Shown here: positions 48,650-57,869 of the stretch, one piece after another
Numbering within the stretch: the stretch's first letter is position 1
Layout of the letters: the number at the start of each line of letters is the position of its first letter
NCBI RefSeq assembly: GCF_024362765.1
Contig: NZ_CP093302.1
Location: 244,001 to 308,000, forward strand
DNA from: Alkalihalobacillus sp. LMS6
GTDB lineage: Bacteria > Bacillota > Bacilli > Bacillales > Bacillaceae_D
Length of the DNA stretch: 64,000 bases
Direction of reading: 5' to 3'
Program-made: the position numbers and the translations under genes
Notes under the pieces: model-generated
Database searches by the model: none
What the model saw: only the letters and a program-made list of their open reading frames with translations
What the model was told of the DNA's origin: nothing

Positions 48650-48717
48650 TGATTTTGCAACCTTCCAGCGCTTCATCTTGTATGTTACATTAAGAGAAAA
48701 AAGGGGGGACGAATAAT

Positions 48718-49076
48718 GAATAGTTTTAAGCATACGATGATTGCTTTAGTTGCAATGTGTATGGTGCTTCTGTTTTCCGCTTCAAGCTTTAGCAGACGCC
48801 ACAGTTGTTAATTAAGCTATTTTTTTCATTAGCTTAAATCTAGATAGCTGCAAACGACACATATTTTATTTATTACATAAGCACAGTGGATGAGGTATAA
48901 GGACAATTGATAGTAAGCGCAGCATTTGATGCCATTGATCGTTTAGGTCCATAAGGCTATCATTTTTCATTTTTATTGATGCAAGAAAAGATGAAGTTTA
49001 CTTAAATTATATGCCTAGCGAGGAAGCAGAAGAGTTAGTTAAAATGAACGAGATACGAGAGCATAAAATTAATTAA
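48718..49076 (+). pseudogene. Decayed gene for a small secreted protein
   Basis: GGGGGGACG precedes an ATG encoding a signal peptide (MNSFKHTMIALVAMCMVLL), but the frame stops after 31 codons. One base shift gives ALADATVVN. Later frames give FDAIDRLGP, and FIFIDARKDEVYLNYMPSEEAEELV ending at TAA 49076 (read near 48966). The signal, cleavage site and coding-like fragments in shifting frames mark a lost ~110-residue secreted protein. An IS1182-type element sits right after it. Confidence 0.65.
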
Positions 49077-49086
49077 TTTTTTAAAG

Positions 49087-50635
49087 GAATGAATTTCATA
49101 AGTCCTAACCCTTGTCTCCCAAGGTTTTCAAACAACGAAAAAAGGAGTACCTCCCCAAATCGTCGAATGAGTTAAGTACGATCAAAACTCTCAGACTGGA
49201 GGAAGACTCCCTATGGCTATTATACGACAAGAAAGTCTATTTGACCTGCACGATTTATATGAGTTAGAACCCACCCATCGATTTGATGATGTTTTTTCGG
49301 CAATCGACATCAGTCCCATCCTATTTATGGTGTCCAAAAAGCTTATTACGGAGCGCCTGTGCGTCTGAATTATGCGGCCATGATTCACGCCTTATTGATT
49401 CGTATTCTTGAACGAATTCCAACCATAAAAGATTTGGTCCATCGCTTACGAAATGACCTTAAGTTTCATCTGGACTGTGGCTTTTTGGTGTCAGATTCGG
49501 TTCCTTCAGAAGCTTCTTTTTCTCGCATGGTAACGAAAATCCAACAAACCGATGTGCTTGACTCCATCCAAACGGATATCCTTGTTCAAGCATTTACGGA
49601 AGGGTTTCTCACAGACGACACGGTGGCAATCGATGAGACCCATATTGAAGCGCGCGATCGGGCGCCATCCAAGCAGGAGAAGGCAAAAAAACAACCAAAA
49701 AGACGAGGGCGTAAACCCAAAGCTGAAAGAAGCTTGGCTTCAAGCACAAGCAGAAAAAGAAGCCGCTTAGCCAATCTATGAAAAAACGATTGAAGCCCAG
49801 CTCGATGAACCTTTTGAAAGGTTACGGAAGGAAATGCCTGTTGATCCAAAGTGGGCAATTAAGAAAAACAGTGAAGGAAAGAATGTTTTTTGGTTTGGTT
49901 ATAAAAGCCATCTTGCGGTTGGTACAACGAGTCAATACATCATTCAATCCCTTTTCTCTTCTGGTAATCTAAATGATGGGAAAGCTGCCATTCCCTTATT
50001 AAAAGGGATCGCCAAACGCCTGCCATTCATGACAATCACGTATTACACGATGGACGCGGGTTATGACGCACCAGCCATATACGAGCAGGTACATCGGCAA
50101 AATGCACGATTAGTGGTGGCCTATAATCGACGAAATGAACCAGAACGAATCGGTTTCGATTCGCATTTCGCTCCGACGTGTGTTCGTGAACATTCGTACC
50201 GATACGATAGTTATGATCCTAGCTATGAAACCATTAAATATAGACGACCACGAGAATCCACAACCTGCCCGCTGAATCAGGATTCTCTTTGCCAAAAAGT
50301 CTATAAAATCAAAGTGACGAACGACTTGCGCAAATACAGTGCGCCGGCACGAGGGTCAAACGCCTGGAAAATCATTTATAAACGTCGAACCGCTGTGGAA
50401 CGCGTCATCGCTTACCTGAAAGAATTCTTTCAATTGAACAACATCCGCTATCGAACAGGAAAACGAGCCAAGCTTCATGTCGATTTTGCACAAATCATCT
50501 ACAACGGGGCCAAACTTGCATGTGACCGTCTAAATGCGCGTCTTTTTAAGCACGTGGCTTAACGTTTTTTAATCGCCGTTTTTTACAAGGGGATTCTCTA
50601 CCCCTTTTTAGAAGGAAGACTTATGAAATTGATTC
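49087..50635 (+). mobile_element. IS1182-type insertion sequence, decayed
   Basis: Terminal inverted repeats GAATGAATTTCATAAGTC (49087-49104) and its complement at 50618-50635 match at 17 of 18 positions, so both ends are intact. The transposase gene inside is broken by frameshifts and a stop. No clear target duplication was seen. The element is probably immobile by itself. Confidence 0.8.
49214..50562 (+). pseudogene. Transposase of IS1182 type, frameshifted
   Basis: MAIIRQESLFDLHDLYELEP (from 49214) runs to a stop near 49367, while the next frame resumes with GVQKAYYGAPVRLNYAAMIH, so one frameshift lies near 49330. A second lies near 49720 (RRGRKPK then NPKLKEAWLQAQAEKEAA), and a TAG follows at about 49771 before PIYEKTIEAQLDEP. 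The rest (PVDPKWAIKKNSEG, TMDAGYDAPAIYEQV, TAVERVIAYLKEFFQLNN) is the DDE transposase. Two frameshifts plus one nonsense codon. Confidence 0.88.
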
Positions 50636-50855
50636 AGATATAAAATAAAAAAAATTAAAACTACCGTAATTTACAGAATAATGTTATTATGATTAAGTGC
50701 TTTTGTTTATTGCAATATAGAAGTGCAGACCTTTGCAACAGAAAAATGCAGAGTCCTGCACTTATTTTAATAAGGGCATAAAAAAAGACTTGCCAGTCAC
50801 CCCAAGTCCCTCTAACGTAATTGGTGTCGAATCAATTCACGGAGGTAACGGAAGG

Positions 50856-52280
50856 ATGCTAGCAATGTCTGATATTAATTGTATCAAAAATTTGAGAAAC
50901 AACAAAGGTCTATCAATCTCCCAAATACAGAAAATATTAGGGGTTAACTGGCGTACCGCAAAGAAATATGCAGATGAGGACCAGATTCCTAAAGATACAT
51001 TAATGCCTAGAAAAGGAATGATGTATGAGGAAGAATGGGGAGAAATGGTCGCAGATTGGTTGTTTGAAGATCAACGATTAAAACGAAAATCTAGAAGGAC
51101 AAATAAAGAGCTACATAACGAATTGATGAAATATGGGTTTACCGGATCCTATCGAACAGTATGCAATTTTATAAAAGAGTGGAAGAACAGCCATCAAGAA
51201 GAAAAGGATAAAGGACATGAAAGGTTAACGCACCCTCCGGGTGAGGCACAGGTGGACTTTGGAGTAATGGAAGCAGTTCAAGACGGGGACTTAGTAGATG
51301 TTCGAGCACTGATCATGTCTATGCCTTATAGCAACACTGGCTTTGCCGTACCTCTGCCATCTGAGAATCAAGAATGTTTTTTGTATGGATTGCAGCAGCT
51401 GTTTATTCAAGCAGGTGGAGTGCCAAAATCAATAAGAATTGATAACTTAACTCCTGCAGTAAAACAAACCCGATCAAAAATGGAAGAAGCAAAACTAACA
51501 GATGAATTTATGCAATTTCAGAATCATTTTGGATTTGAAGTTCAGGTTTGTAATCCGAGAAGTGGCCATGAGAAAGGGAATGTAGAAAATAAGGTGGGCT
51601 ATATTCGATACAACTTTTTCACCAAGGCACCAGTGATGAGCAGCTTTGAAGATCTAACCTTGAAGTTAAAGGAGCAACTGCATGAAGATCGTAAAAGGCT
51701 GCACTATGAGAAAGAAGTTCTAATCCAGGAGTTATGGGAGCAAGAAACCAAGTACTTACTAGCTATGCCCGCAAGGGCATACCCAGTATTCAAAAAAGAC
51801 TTGGCAAAGGTAAATAAGTACAATGAAGTGAAAATTGACAACTCCCTTATACATGTCCCGCGTGCTTATAACTACAGTCAATTACACTTAATTCTTAGCT
51901 GGGAGCAATATAAAGTTGTTTCACCAGACGGTGAAATTCTGTTGGAGGACTTCCGTCCTTACATGAACAAGCGAAAAGCACTCCCGTGGCAATCCATTAT
52001 AAAAACATGGATTCATAAACCAAGGGTTCTAAACTATTCGCGATATTGTGACTACCTTCCTGGGAGAGTAAAGGAATTTCTACTAAATGACAACCTGCTT
52101 ATTCGTCGTAAACGTTTAGAATCCCTCTCTACCCTGTTAGTTACTTACGATATGAAACGAATCAATGAAGAGTTTTATGACTTGATTGAGAAAGAACGTT
52201 TAAACGGCGATAGCAATCCTTATGAAGTGGATTGGAATCAATATGATGCCCTCACTCCAATTGAGGAGGTGGGCAAATGA
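50856..52280 (+). CDS. istA: IS21 family transposase IstA
   Basis: A 475-residue transposase. The N-terminal HTH (IKNLRNNKGLSISQIQKILG, then NWRTAKKYAD), the rve catalytic core with GEAQVDFGVMEA (Asp), IRIDNLTPAVK (Asp) and NPRSGHEKGNVENKVGYIR (Glu) give the DDE triad. The start is unclear: ATG at 50856 follows CGGAGG; a longer frame begins at 50733. Ends overlapping istB by 4 bases (ATGA). Confidence 0.93.
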   Translation: MLAMSDINCIKNLRNNKGLSISQIQKILGVNWRTAKKYADEDQIPKDTLMPRKGMMYEEEWGEMVADWLFEDQRLKRKSRRTNKELHNELMKYGFTGSYRTVCNFIKEWKNSHQEEKDKGHERLTHPPGEAQVDFGVMEAVQDGDLVDVRALIMSMPYSNTGFAVPLPSENQECFLYGLQQLFIQAGGVPKSIRIDNLTPAVKQTRSKMEEAKLTDEFMQFQNHFGFEVQVCNPRSGHEKGNVENKVGYIRYNFFTKAPVMSSFEDLTLKLKEQLHEDRKRLHYEKEVLIQELWEQETKYLLAMPARAYPVFKKDLAKVNKYNEVKIDNSLIHVPRAYNYSQLHLILSWEQYKVVSPDGEILLEDFRPYMNKRKALPWQSIIKTWIHKPRVLNYSRYCDYLPGRVKEFLLNDNLLIRRKRLESLSTLLVTYDMKRINEEFYDLIEKERLNGDSNPYEVDWNQYDALTPIEEVGK

Positions 52281-53002
52281 GTGATCAGTTACGAAGTAAG
52301 TGCAAGACTTTGCGTTTGGCTTACATAGCAGAAATTTATGATCAAATTCCCTTCGAGAATAAGGAGCAATATCTTAATGACTTATTTGACGAAGAACATA
52401 AGTTAAGAGAACAAACAAAATCTATCAGATTAATAAAAAAGGCCAAGTTTTTGGATAAGAAAAATCTTCATACCTATGAATGGACAGAACAAATTCGGTT
52501 TCCACCTCATACGTCTAAAGAGGAAATATGCAGTTTGAGTTTTATTGAAAAAGGAGAAAACGTTGTATTGGTAGGGTCTCCAGGAACTGGGAAAACCCAT
52601 CTAGCGACGGGATTGGGAAGGAAAGCGTGTGAAAATGGCTATGAAGTCCGTTTTTACCGTGTAGCTCATTTAGTAGAAGAATTGGAGCAAGCCTTAAGGT
52701 TGAATAAGCTCTCAGCATTTCGTAAGAAATTGGAGAAGGTAGATTTAATCATCCTGGATGAAATGGGCTACCTGCCGTTTAGTAAAGAGGGCTCTGAGCT
52801 ACTATTCCAACTTATCTCTGAATTCTATGAGCAGAAGAGTTTAATCATCACGTCAAATTTAGAGTTCAGTCAATGGAACAGAATATTTGTAGACTCGAGA
52901 TTGACCGCTGCATTGGTGGATCGGCTGATTCACCATGCCCATATCATCTCTTATCAAGGAGAGAGTTACCGCTTAACAAATGCATTATCTAAAAGAAAAT
53001 AA
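52277..53002 (+). CDS. istB: IS21 family helper ATPase IstB
   Basis: A 241-residue AAA+ ATPase of the DnaC/IstB family. GSPGTGKTHLATGLG is the Walker A motif, LIILDEMGYLPF Walker B, and SNLEFSQWNRIFVDSRLTAALVDRL holds sensor and arginine residues (cited by position near 188). It directs IstA to target DNA. Its start overlaps the istA stop. Intact length is normal. Confidence 0.94.
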   Translation: MSDQLRSKCKTLRLAYIAEIYDQIPFENKEQYLNDLFDEEHKLREQTKSIRLIKKAKFLDKKNLHTYEWTEQIRFPPHTSKEEICSLSFIEKGENVVLVGSPGTGKTHLATGLGRKACENGYEVRFYRVAHLVEELEQALRLNKLSAFRKKLEKVDLIILDEMGYLPFSKEGSELLFQLISEFYEQKSLIITSNLEFSQWNRIFVDSRLTAALVDRLIHHAHIISYQGESYRLTNALSKRK

Positions 53003-53101
53003 AGAGAAGTATTCTGGGTGACAAACCTCTGCACTTTTCTTTGCATTTTCCTGCACTTTTCTATTGCAAAATACAGCTTTATATAAAAGGAGGAACTACA
53101 T

Positions 53102-53542
53102 ATGAAAAAAGTAATATTTCTAAGTTTTTGTTCAGTTGTTGGAGCAAGTTTATTTTTAGCTAGTGGAGATGCAAAAGCGCATCATGATGGTAGTGATCAG
53201 GAACAGATAATGTCCGCCGAATTTAATTATGATACTGGCGAATACATCTTTTCTTATGAAGGAGAAAACCCTATTATTGGAGATGGAATTGGTTTACAAT
53301 CCCACAATCCTAACGCTGGTGGTGGCACGTGGTACCATGGATTTAACGGTATTAAGGATCATTTTTCTAGATATGATCACAAAAGTTGGATTCACCGCGC
53401 TTCCACAAGTAATTCTCGACACACGGATAGAGGACCATGGTTAGGTAAAAATGGCGGTTTTTCAAATTCAAAAATCGCTCAATCTGCTACAGGAAATAAA
53501 GCTTATTGGGATATTTCAGTAGACGGTAATATACCTCGTTAA
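53102..53542 (+). CDS. Lactococcin 972 family bacteriocin
   Basis: A 146-residue secreted precursor. The signal peptide (1-26) ends at AKA. An acidic pro-like stretch is followed by the conserved family core: GTWYHGFNG, then SRYDHKSWIHRASTSN and DRGPWLG, with the SNSKIAQSATGNKAYW end. This matches lactococcin 972, which inhibits septum formation via lipid II. AAAAGGAGG lies 9 bases before ATG. The operon continues with a large membrane protein, a small membrane protein and an ABC ATPase, as in other lcn972 loci. Confidence 0.86.
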   Translation: MKKVIFLSFCSVVGASLFLASGDAKAHHDGSDQEQIMSAEFNYDTGEYIFSYEGENPIIGDGIGLQSHNPNAGGGTWYHGFNGIKDHFSRYDHKSWIHRASTSNSRHTDRGPWLGKNGGFSNSKIAQSATGNKAYWDISVDGNIPR

Positions 53543-53560
53543 ACTAATAAATGATCTAAA

Positions 53561-53599
53561 ATCAAAGTGAACGCTTAGAAGTTAAGCGTTCACTTTGAT
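53561..53599 (+). terminator. Perfect 17-bp hairpin between bacteriocin and its membrane protein gene
   Basis: Arms 53561-53577 and 53583-53599 (ATCAAAGTGAACGCTTA) are exactly complementary with a 5-base loop. No T-tract follows, so it is likely an attenuator or mRNA stabiliser that sets toxin over transporter level, not a full stop. Confidence 0.75.
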
Positions 53600-53617
53600 A
53601 TGAAGGGGAATATAGTA

Positions 53618-55795
53618 TTGAAAAGAATTAATATTGTTTATTTATTGCTATTCATGTTAACAGTTTTTTTTTCGTTCGATTTTGCTACTAAATTACTAGC
53701 AACAAATTTTCTTTATGAAGATAAACAAGAATTCATCCTTAGTCTATATTCAGAAGTAGAGGATAATAGAGAGGATTTAGTAGATATATTAATAGATTTT
53801 TCAATAAATGAGAATGTCGATATATCTCAGTATACATATCTTAATGATAATACAATGCATATATATTCTACTAACATAGAGGTGAACTCTTCAGTAGAAT
53901 TATTAAATGGTTCGTTTCCGTATGATTCAAACTATATTTCAAATGAAATTAGCCACAATAAAGAAGCGCAAGTAGGAAATATTTTATTTCCTTTTACTGC
54001 AGACTATTTAAGATTTTATAACTTCGATGAGGTTCAAAACGTTGGCCTTTCAAATCAATTCTATATTTCAAACGGCTCACAAGAAATTAAACAAAAATTA
54101 TCAAAAACTCTCAATGAGTTTGGACAAGTTGAAATTAATGACATAGAAATAAATAAAGCTTATTTTATTAATTACACTCTCATTTTGTTGGTCATCTTTT
54201 CTTTTCTAGTCTTTTCAATCGTTCAATTTTCTTTTATTATTTCAACCAAAAAACATATGTACCTTTTCAAAATTTGGGGATATTCACCTTTAAAGTCACA
54301 TTTAATCCTTTTTAAACCATTCTATAAATTACAGTTATCGTTACTGTTAGTATCTTCTGTAACTGTTATTGTTGTGCTTTTACTAACTCAACAATTAGCT
54401 TTTCTATCTTATTATTTGTTGTTTCTATTTATTGTTTGGTTTACTTTAGTAATATTACCAACCCCGCTTTCAATTTTTGGTTTAACACTAATATATAGGA
54501 ATCAGGATGACAATATCAATATAAAAGAGACGATTCCTTTTAAGAACTATAATGCCGCATCGTTAATATTAAAAACTTTTGCAACTACAGCATTTTTATT
54601 TCTTTTTACTGTAACTGTTATGAAAACTCATGAAATACAAGAAGCTGTTACAGACGATCAATATTGGGATAAAACTGAAGATATATATCGTATAACTGCG
54701 CAATTACCAGTGGGGGGATCATTAGCGTCAGAAAGTAAGTTAAACGATAAATTACTTGATTTATATAATGAGCTGAATAAAGAGATGGAAGCGTTTCTTA
54801 TCTATGCGAACAATTTTCAAGATGTCTCAGACAATAGCGATAAAAATTATTTATATGAATTAAATCATGAACAAGGTAGACCAAATGTGTTACCAAGCGG
54901 TCGATCCATTATTATTGACGAGAACTATTTAAAAGTAAACCCAATATTTGCAGTTAATGAAATTCCTATAAATGATCAAATAAATCGTGAAGATACCACA
55001 TTAAACGTTCTCGTTCCTGAAAAATACCAAGAAATAGAAGATATAATCGAACAAGCGTATTTAGAAGAATTTTATTTTAGTAGTGTTGAAGTAGATAATA
55101 TATATAATGAATCACTTGGTGTGGTCTTAAATGATACTGCTATCGAGGATTTAGCTATAAACATAATATATGTAAAAGATAATCAAAGCTATTTTACATA
55201 TAATAGTCAAATCAGTGACTATGAAAATAGACACTTTATAAATGATCCAGTTTCAATTTTACTAGATGGTGAATATAATTCTTCTGCTATCGCTGCATTT
55301 ATGACTACAAGCGTGTTTTATCATAATGATTCTCAAGGTGAGGCATTTAACAAAATGGAGCCTTTTTTAAAAGAAACAAATACGAAACCCTTTATCAATG
55401 AAGTTAGATCAGTTTACCAAGAGAGAAGCGAAGAAATTATTCAAATGCAAAGAGATCTAACAAATTTAATGATCGGTTTAATGATGGTAATCATTTCTAT
55501 TTTGATTTTTTTGTTTATATTTACTTGGACATATTTCCAGCAAAACTCTTATAAGATTACAATATATTATCTTTTTGGTTTTTCTTATTGGGATAGGCAT
55601 AAATTTATTTTAGGAAGCATGATCTTTGCAAATATACTGGCAGCAGTTTTAATATTTGTTATTTATTCCTCACAATATTTTATTTTCATTTATGCCGCTG
55701 TTTTAATACTATTAGAGTTAATTATTCTAAATTTCTTATTTTCAAGGTTAACTCGCAAACAAGTTCTAAAAACAATAAAGAACGATTTAAATTAA
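53618..55795 (+). CDS. Bacteriocin-associated integral membrane protein (DUF1430 type)
   Basis: A 725-residue membrane protein of the family found beside lactococcin 972 genes. An N-terminal helix (about 5-24) precedes a ~160-residue outside domain, then four or so helices (about 190-300), another at about 325, a second large outside domain (about 345-600), and three helices at the C-terminus, the layout of FtsX/MacB-like permeases. Start TTG at 53618 has AAGGGG 9 bases before. It probably exports or gives immunity to the bacteriocin with the ATPase downstream. Confidence 0.85.
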   Translation: MKRINIVYLLLFMLTVFFSFDFATKLLATNFLYEDKQEFILSLYSEVEDNREDLVDILIDFSINENVDISQYTYLNDNTMHIYSTNIEVNSSVELLNGSFPYDSNYISNEISHNKEAQVGNILFPFTADYLRFYNFDEVQNVGLSNQFYISNGSQEIKQKLSKTLNEFGQVEINDIEINKAYFINYTLILLVIFSFLVFSIVQFSFIISTKKHMYLFKIWGYSPLKSHLILFKPFYKLQLSLLLVSSVTVIVVLLLTQQLAFLSYYLLFLFIVWFTLVILPTPLSIFGLTLIYRNQDDNINIKETIPFKNYNAASLILKTFATTAFLFLFTVTVMKTHEIQEAVTDDQYWDKTEDIYRITAQLPVGGSLASESKLNDKLLDLYNELNKEMEAFLIYANNFQDVSDNSDKNYLYELNHEQGRPNVLPSGRSIIIDENYLKVNPIFAVNEIPINDQINREDTTLNVLVPEKYQEIEDIIEQAYLEEFYFSSVEVDNIYNESLGVVLNDTAIEDLAINIIYVKDNQSYFTYNSQISDYENRHFINDPVSILLDGEYNSSAIAAFMTTSVFYHNDSQGEAFNKMEPFLKETNTKPFINEVRSVYQERSEEIIQMQRDLTNLMIGLMMVIISILIFLFIFTWTYFQQNSYKITIYYLFGFSYWDRHKFILGSMIFANILAAVLIFVIYSSQYFIFIYAAVLILLELIILNFLFSRLTRKQVLKTIKNDLN

Positions 55796-55814
55796 ACTAC
55801 AAGGAGTTAAAGAT

Positions 55815-56003
55815 ATGCTTTCAGCTTTAGTAAAGTCAATATTAATAATGATAATCTTTTGTTTTTCATTGATTGTCCATAGGTTACTTATTAGATTTAA
55901 TTTATTATTAGAAAGTCAATGGTGGTTTTGGGGAAGCTTAGTGGGTGTTTTTTTTATTTTATTATTTCTGTCGTTACTTATTTTCAGCAGACCTAAGGCA
56001 TGA
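55815..56003 (+). CDS. Small two-helix membrane protein in the bacteriocin operon
   Basis: A 62-residue protein with two membrane helices (about 4-24 and 36-57). An AAGGAGT site precedes ATG. It lies between the DUF1430-type protein and the ABC ATPase in the operon, a position where small membrane partners occur in lcn972-type loci. No family recognised; an immunity or transport accessory role is inferred. Confidence 0.65.
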   Translation: MLSALVKSILIMIIFCFSLIVHRLLIRFNLLLESQWWFWGSLVGVFFILLFLSLLIFSRPKA

Positions 56004-56022
56004 GCGAGAGGAGTAGTTGTAG

Positions 56023-56646
56023 ATGATTTCTATGAACAGTATTCATAAATCTTATAGAAATAAAAAGATATTTAGTGATTACGATTTAAGTGTAGAAGAT
56101 GGTGAATTCATATGCATAATGGGGAGAAGTGGATCAGGTAAGACAACTCTACTTAATCTACTGAGTATTATAGACAAACCAGACAGTGGTGATATAAAGA
56201 TTTTAGGATATAAAAATCCACAAAAAAAAATATTAAGAGGTTTAAGGAGAGACCATTTCGGATTCGTCTTTCAAAATTATGTGTTGCTAAATGATAAGAC
56301 ACTATACCAGAACTTGTTGATCTCAAGACCAAATTTCAAGTCGAAGGTTAAATTAGAATCCGAATTCTCAAAAGCACTGGAAAGGGTTCAACTTGATAGT
56401 TCACTTCTTCATAGACCCGTATATGAATTAAGTGGTGGTGAACAACAACGGCTTGCAATAGCTAGAGTTCTATTAAAACCATTTAGTATAATTTTTGCAG
56501 ATGAGCCTACAGGAAATTTAGATGATGTAAATAAACAAATTATTTTTGATTTGTTTAGGGAGATTCAGGAACGAGGAAAGACTATTGTTTGTGTTACACA
56601 TGACGAATCTTTTGCAGAGCAATCGAACAGAATCGTAAGGATATAG
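56023..56646 (+). CDS. ABC transporter ATPase, lactococcin 972-type (LolD/MacB-like)
   Basis: A 207-residue ATPase. Walker A GRSGSGKTTLL, Q-loop FVFQNYVLL, signature ELSGGEQQR, Walker B IIFADEPTGNLD and VTHDESFA are all seen. The family is that of MacB/LolD partners of FtsX-type permeases, fitting the DUF1430 protein upstream. ATG 56023 with GAGAGGAGTAG. It energises export of, or immunity to, the lactococcin-like peptide. Confidence 0.9.
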   Translation: MISMNSIHKSYRNKKIFSDYDLSVEDGEFICIMGRSGSGKTTLLNLLSIIDKPDSGDIKILGYKNPQKKILRGLRRDHFGFVFQNYVLLNDKTLYQNLLISRPNFKSKVKLESEFSKALERVQLDSSLLHRPVYELSGGEQQRLAIARVLLKPFSIIFADEPTGNLDDVNKQIIFDLFREIQERGKTIVCVTHDESFAEQSNRIVRI

Positions 56647-56697
56647 GATATAATTCAATCGATGTTCATCGATGCTTATCTAAACAGAGACGTTTCC

Positions 56698-56730
56698 GGT
56701 GTTATCTAACTTTGGATAACACCTTTATTA
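56698..56730 (+). terminator. Terminator of the bacteriocin operon
   Basis: GGTGTTATC and GATAACACC arms around a 7-8-base loop, then TTTATTATTTTT. Confidence 0.85.
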
Positions 56731-57189
56731 TTTTTCGAATAGAGTCCATATAATTGTGTGAAAGAATACATATGACTAGCCCAATCCGGTACAGTATTTT
56801 TTACACCACTAAAAACATACCAGAAGGCAAATCATATGAACCAAATGCTGTTTAAAATAAAAAATGAAGAGATATGAAGCTAATTGATACATCTGTAAAT
56901 GACCAAACTGCTGAGTGGTTAGCGTGGTGAAGTATCTAGTTTCGGCTGTGGCTCTAGAGTTAGTGGTCGGAGAGGCGGATTAAGCTTCCGACGAAAAGGT
57001 GGCGGGAGAAAATTTAAAAATGGAGGAGTCCAAAATAAATTTCCCCCTTTTACCATTCTCCGTAACACGGTTTAAACAGATTGGCTGTTTTTAAATGATC
57101 GTCCTTCTCTGTTATAGTAAACGTATGGAAGCTAGTAAAATGAATAACCTAGGAGATGCAATGATCTAGTGGAAAGTAGGATGATACAC
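56731..57189. other. Region with a probable eroded HesB-like gene
   Basis: No intact gene. A short frame from 56874 (MKLIDTSVNDQTAEW) resembles a HesB-type start, and a shifted frame to about 57075 contains EVSSFGCGSRVSGRRGG with Gly/Ser-rich text. This suggests a decayed second copy of the adjacent HesB-like gene, but the match is weak. Confidence 0.35.
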
Positions 57190-57483
57190 ATGAATATTTA
57201 TATAAGTGATTCAGCGGCAAAGTGGTTCAAGGATGATTTTGCAATGGGTGAAAATGATAAAATTAAATTTTTCTCAAAAGTATACGGTTCAAGTCCTGTT
57301 CAGGAAAATTTCGCGTTAGGGTTCATGGCTGAAGATGCGCCGAATAAGATCGCAGTAAAAACAGAAGTAAACGGCGTTGAGTTTTTTGTGGAAGATGACG
57401 ATGTCTGGTTTTTTGATGGGCATGATTTGTATGTGGACTACAACGAAGCTGAAGATGAACTAACGTTTGATTATAAGAAATAA
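57190..57483 (+). CDS. HesB/YneR-like protein
   Basis: A 97-residue protein with the HesB-like (YneR) fold: ISDSAAKWFKDDFAMGENDKIKFFSK then GSSPVQENFALGF and DVWFFDGHDLYVDYNEAEDELTFDY (near residue 65). The cysteines used for Fe-S binding in IscA are absent, as usual in YneR. Role is unknown. I chose ATG 57190; the frame opens at 57169 (GTG), with GTAGGATG between. A terminator follows. Confidence 0.8.
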   Translation: MNIYISDSAAKWFKDDFAMGENDKIKFFSKVYGSSPVQENFALGFMAEDAPNKIAVKTEVNGVEFFVEDDDVWFFDGHDLYVDYNEAEDELTFDYKK

Positions 57484-57489
57484 GAGGCG

Positions 57490-57526
57490 AAGTGGGATGA
57501 TGGCATCATTCCACTTTTATTTTTTC
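57490..57526 (+). terminator. Terminator after the HesB-like gene
   Basis: AAGTGG-GATGAT and ATCATT-CCACTT arms, then TTATTTTTT. Confidence 0.85.
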
Positions 57527-57552
57527 TATCTAGAGAGGGAGGGACTTAACAG

Positions 57553-57700
57553 ATGACTGATTATATTAAAGATATTCGCGCGCTGAAGTAATCGTCATTT
57601 TCATGGATGATAACTGCAAAATCGTATGTAACATTTGTCTTATTAAATCAATCGTACGGATCAATTTGGAGTTATGAAATTGACTCAAATTAAATTTTGT
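57553..57700 (+). pseudogene. Nudix hydrolase remnant
   Basis: GGGAGGGACTTAACAG precedes ATG at 57553, and MTDYIKDIRA is a typical start of small Bacillus Nudix hydrolases. The frame breaks after about 12 codons. Later codons in shifted frames (EVIVIFMDDNCKI, RTDQFGV) still resemble the family, but no Nudix box remains. The hairpin at 57740 was probably its terminator. Mostly deleted gene. Confidence 0.6.
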
Positions 57701-57739
57701 AAAGGCGGCCAAATAAAAAACCAAATATGCATAGTAATG

Positions 57740-57781
57740 AAGCAGCGATGCCTTTTTCTAAGGTGTCGGCTGCTTTTTTTG
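57740..57781 (+). terminator. Terminator of the Nudix remnant
   Basis: AAGCAGC and GCTGCTT arms with inner GATGCC / GGTGTC pairing and a run of Ts. Confidence 0.8.
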
Positions 57782-57802
57782 TTCTAGAAACCATTTTATG
57801 GA

Positions 57803-57850
57803 TTGCTAAAATAGATCGTTCGCGTATAATTGATAATGAAAATCATTATC
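57803..57850 (+). promoter_or_regulatory. Fur box and promoter of the siderophore operon
   Basis: TTGCTA (57803-57808), 16-base spacer, TATAAT (57825-57830). Immediately after it, GATAATGAAAATCATTATC (57832-57850) matches the 19-bp Fur consensus GATAATGATAATCATTATC at 18 of 19 positions. Iron-loaded Fur would block transcription. Confidence 0.92.
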
Positions 57851-57869
57851 GATCTTGGAGGGAAATAGT

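Larger units (their letters stand above)
50711..53068 (+). mobile_element. IS21-type insertion sequence, intact
   Basis: Ends begin TGCAATATAG (50711) and finish CTATTGCA (53068). Each end has several TGCA-containing repeats (GTGCAG, TTTGCA, ATGCAGAG) in matching order on opposite strands, the layout of IS21 terminal binding sites. It carries intact istA and istB. The right end is 34 bases before the ATG of the lactococcin-like gene. Confidence 0.82.
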
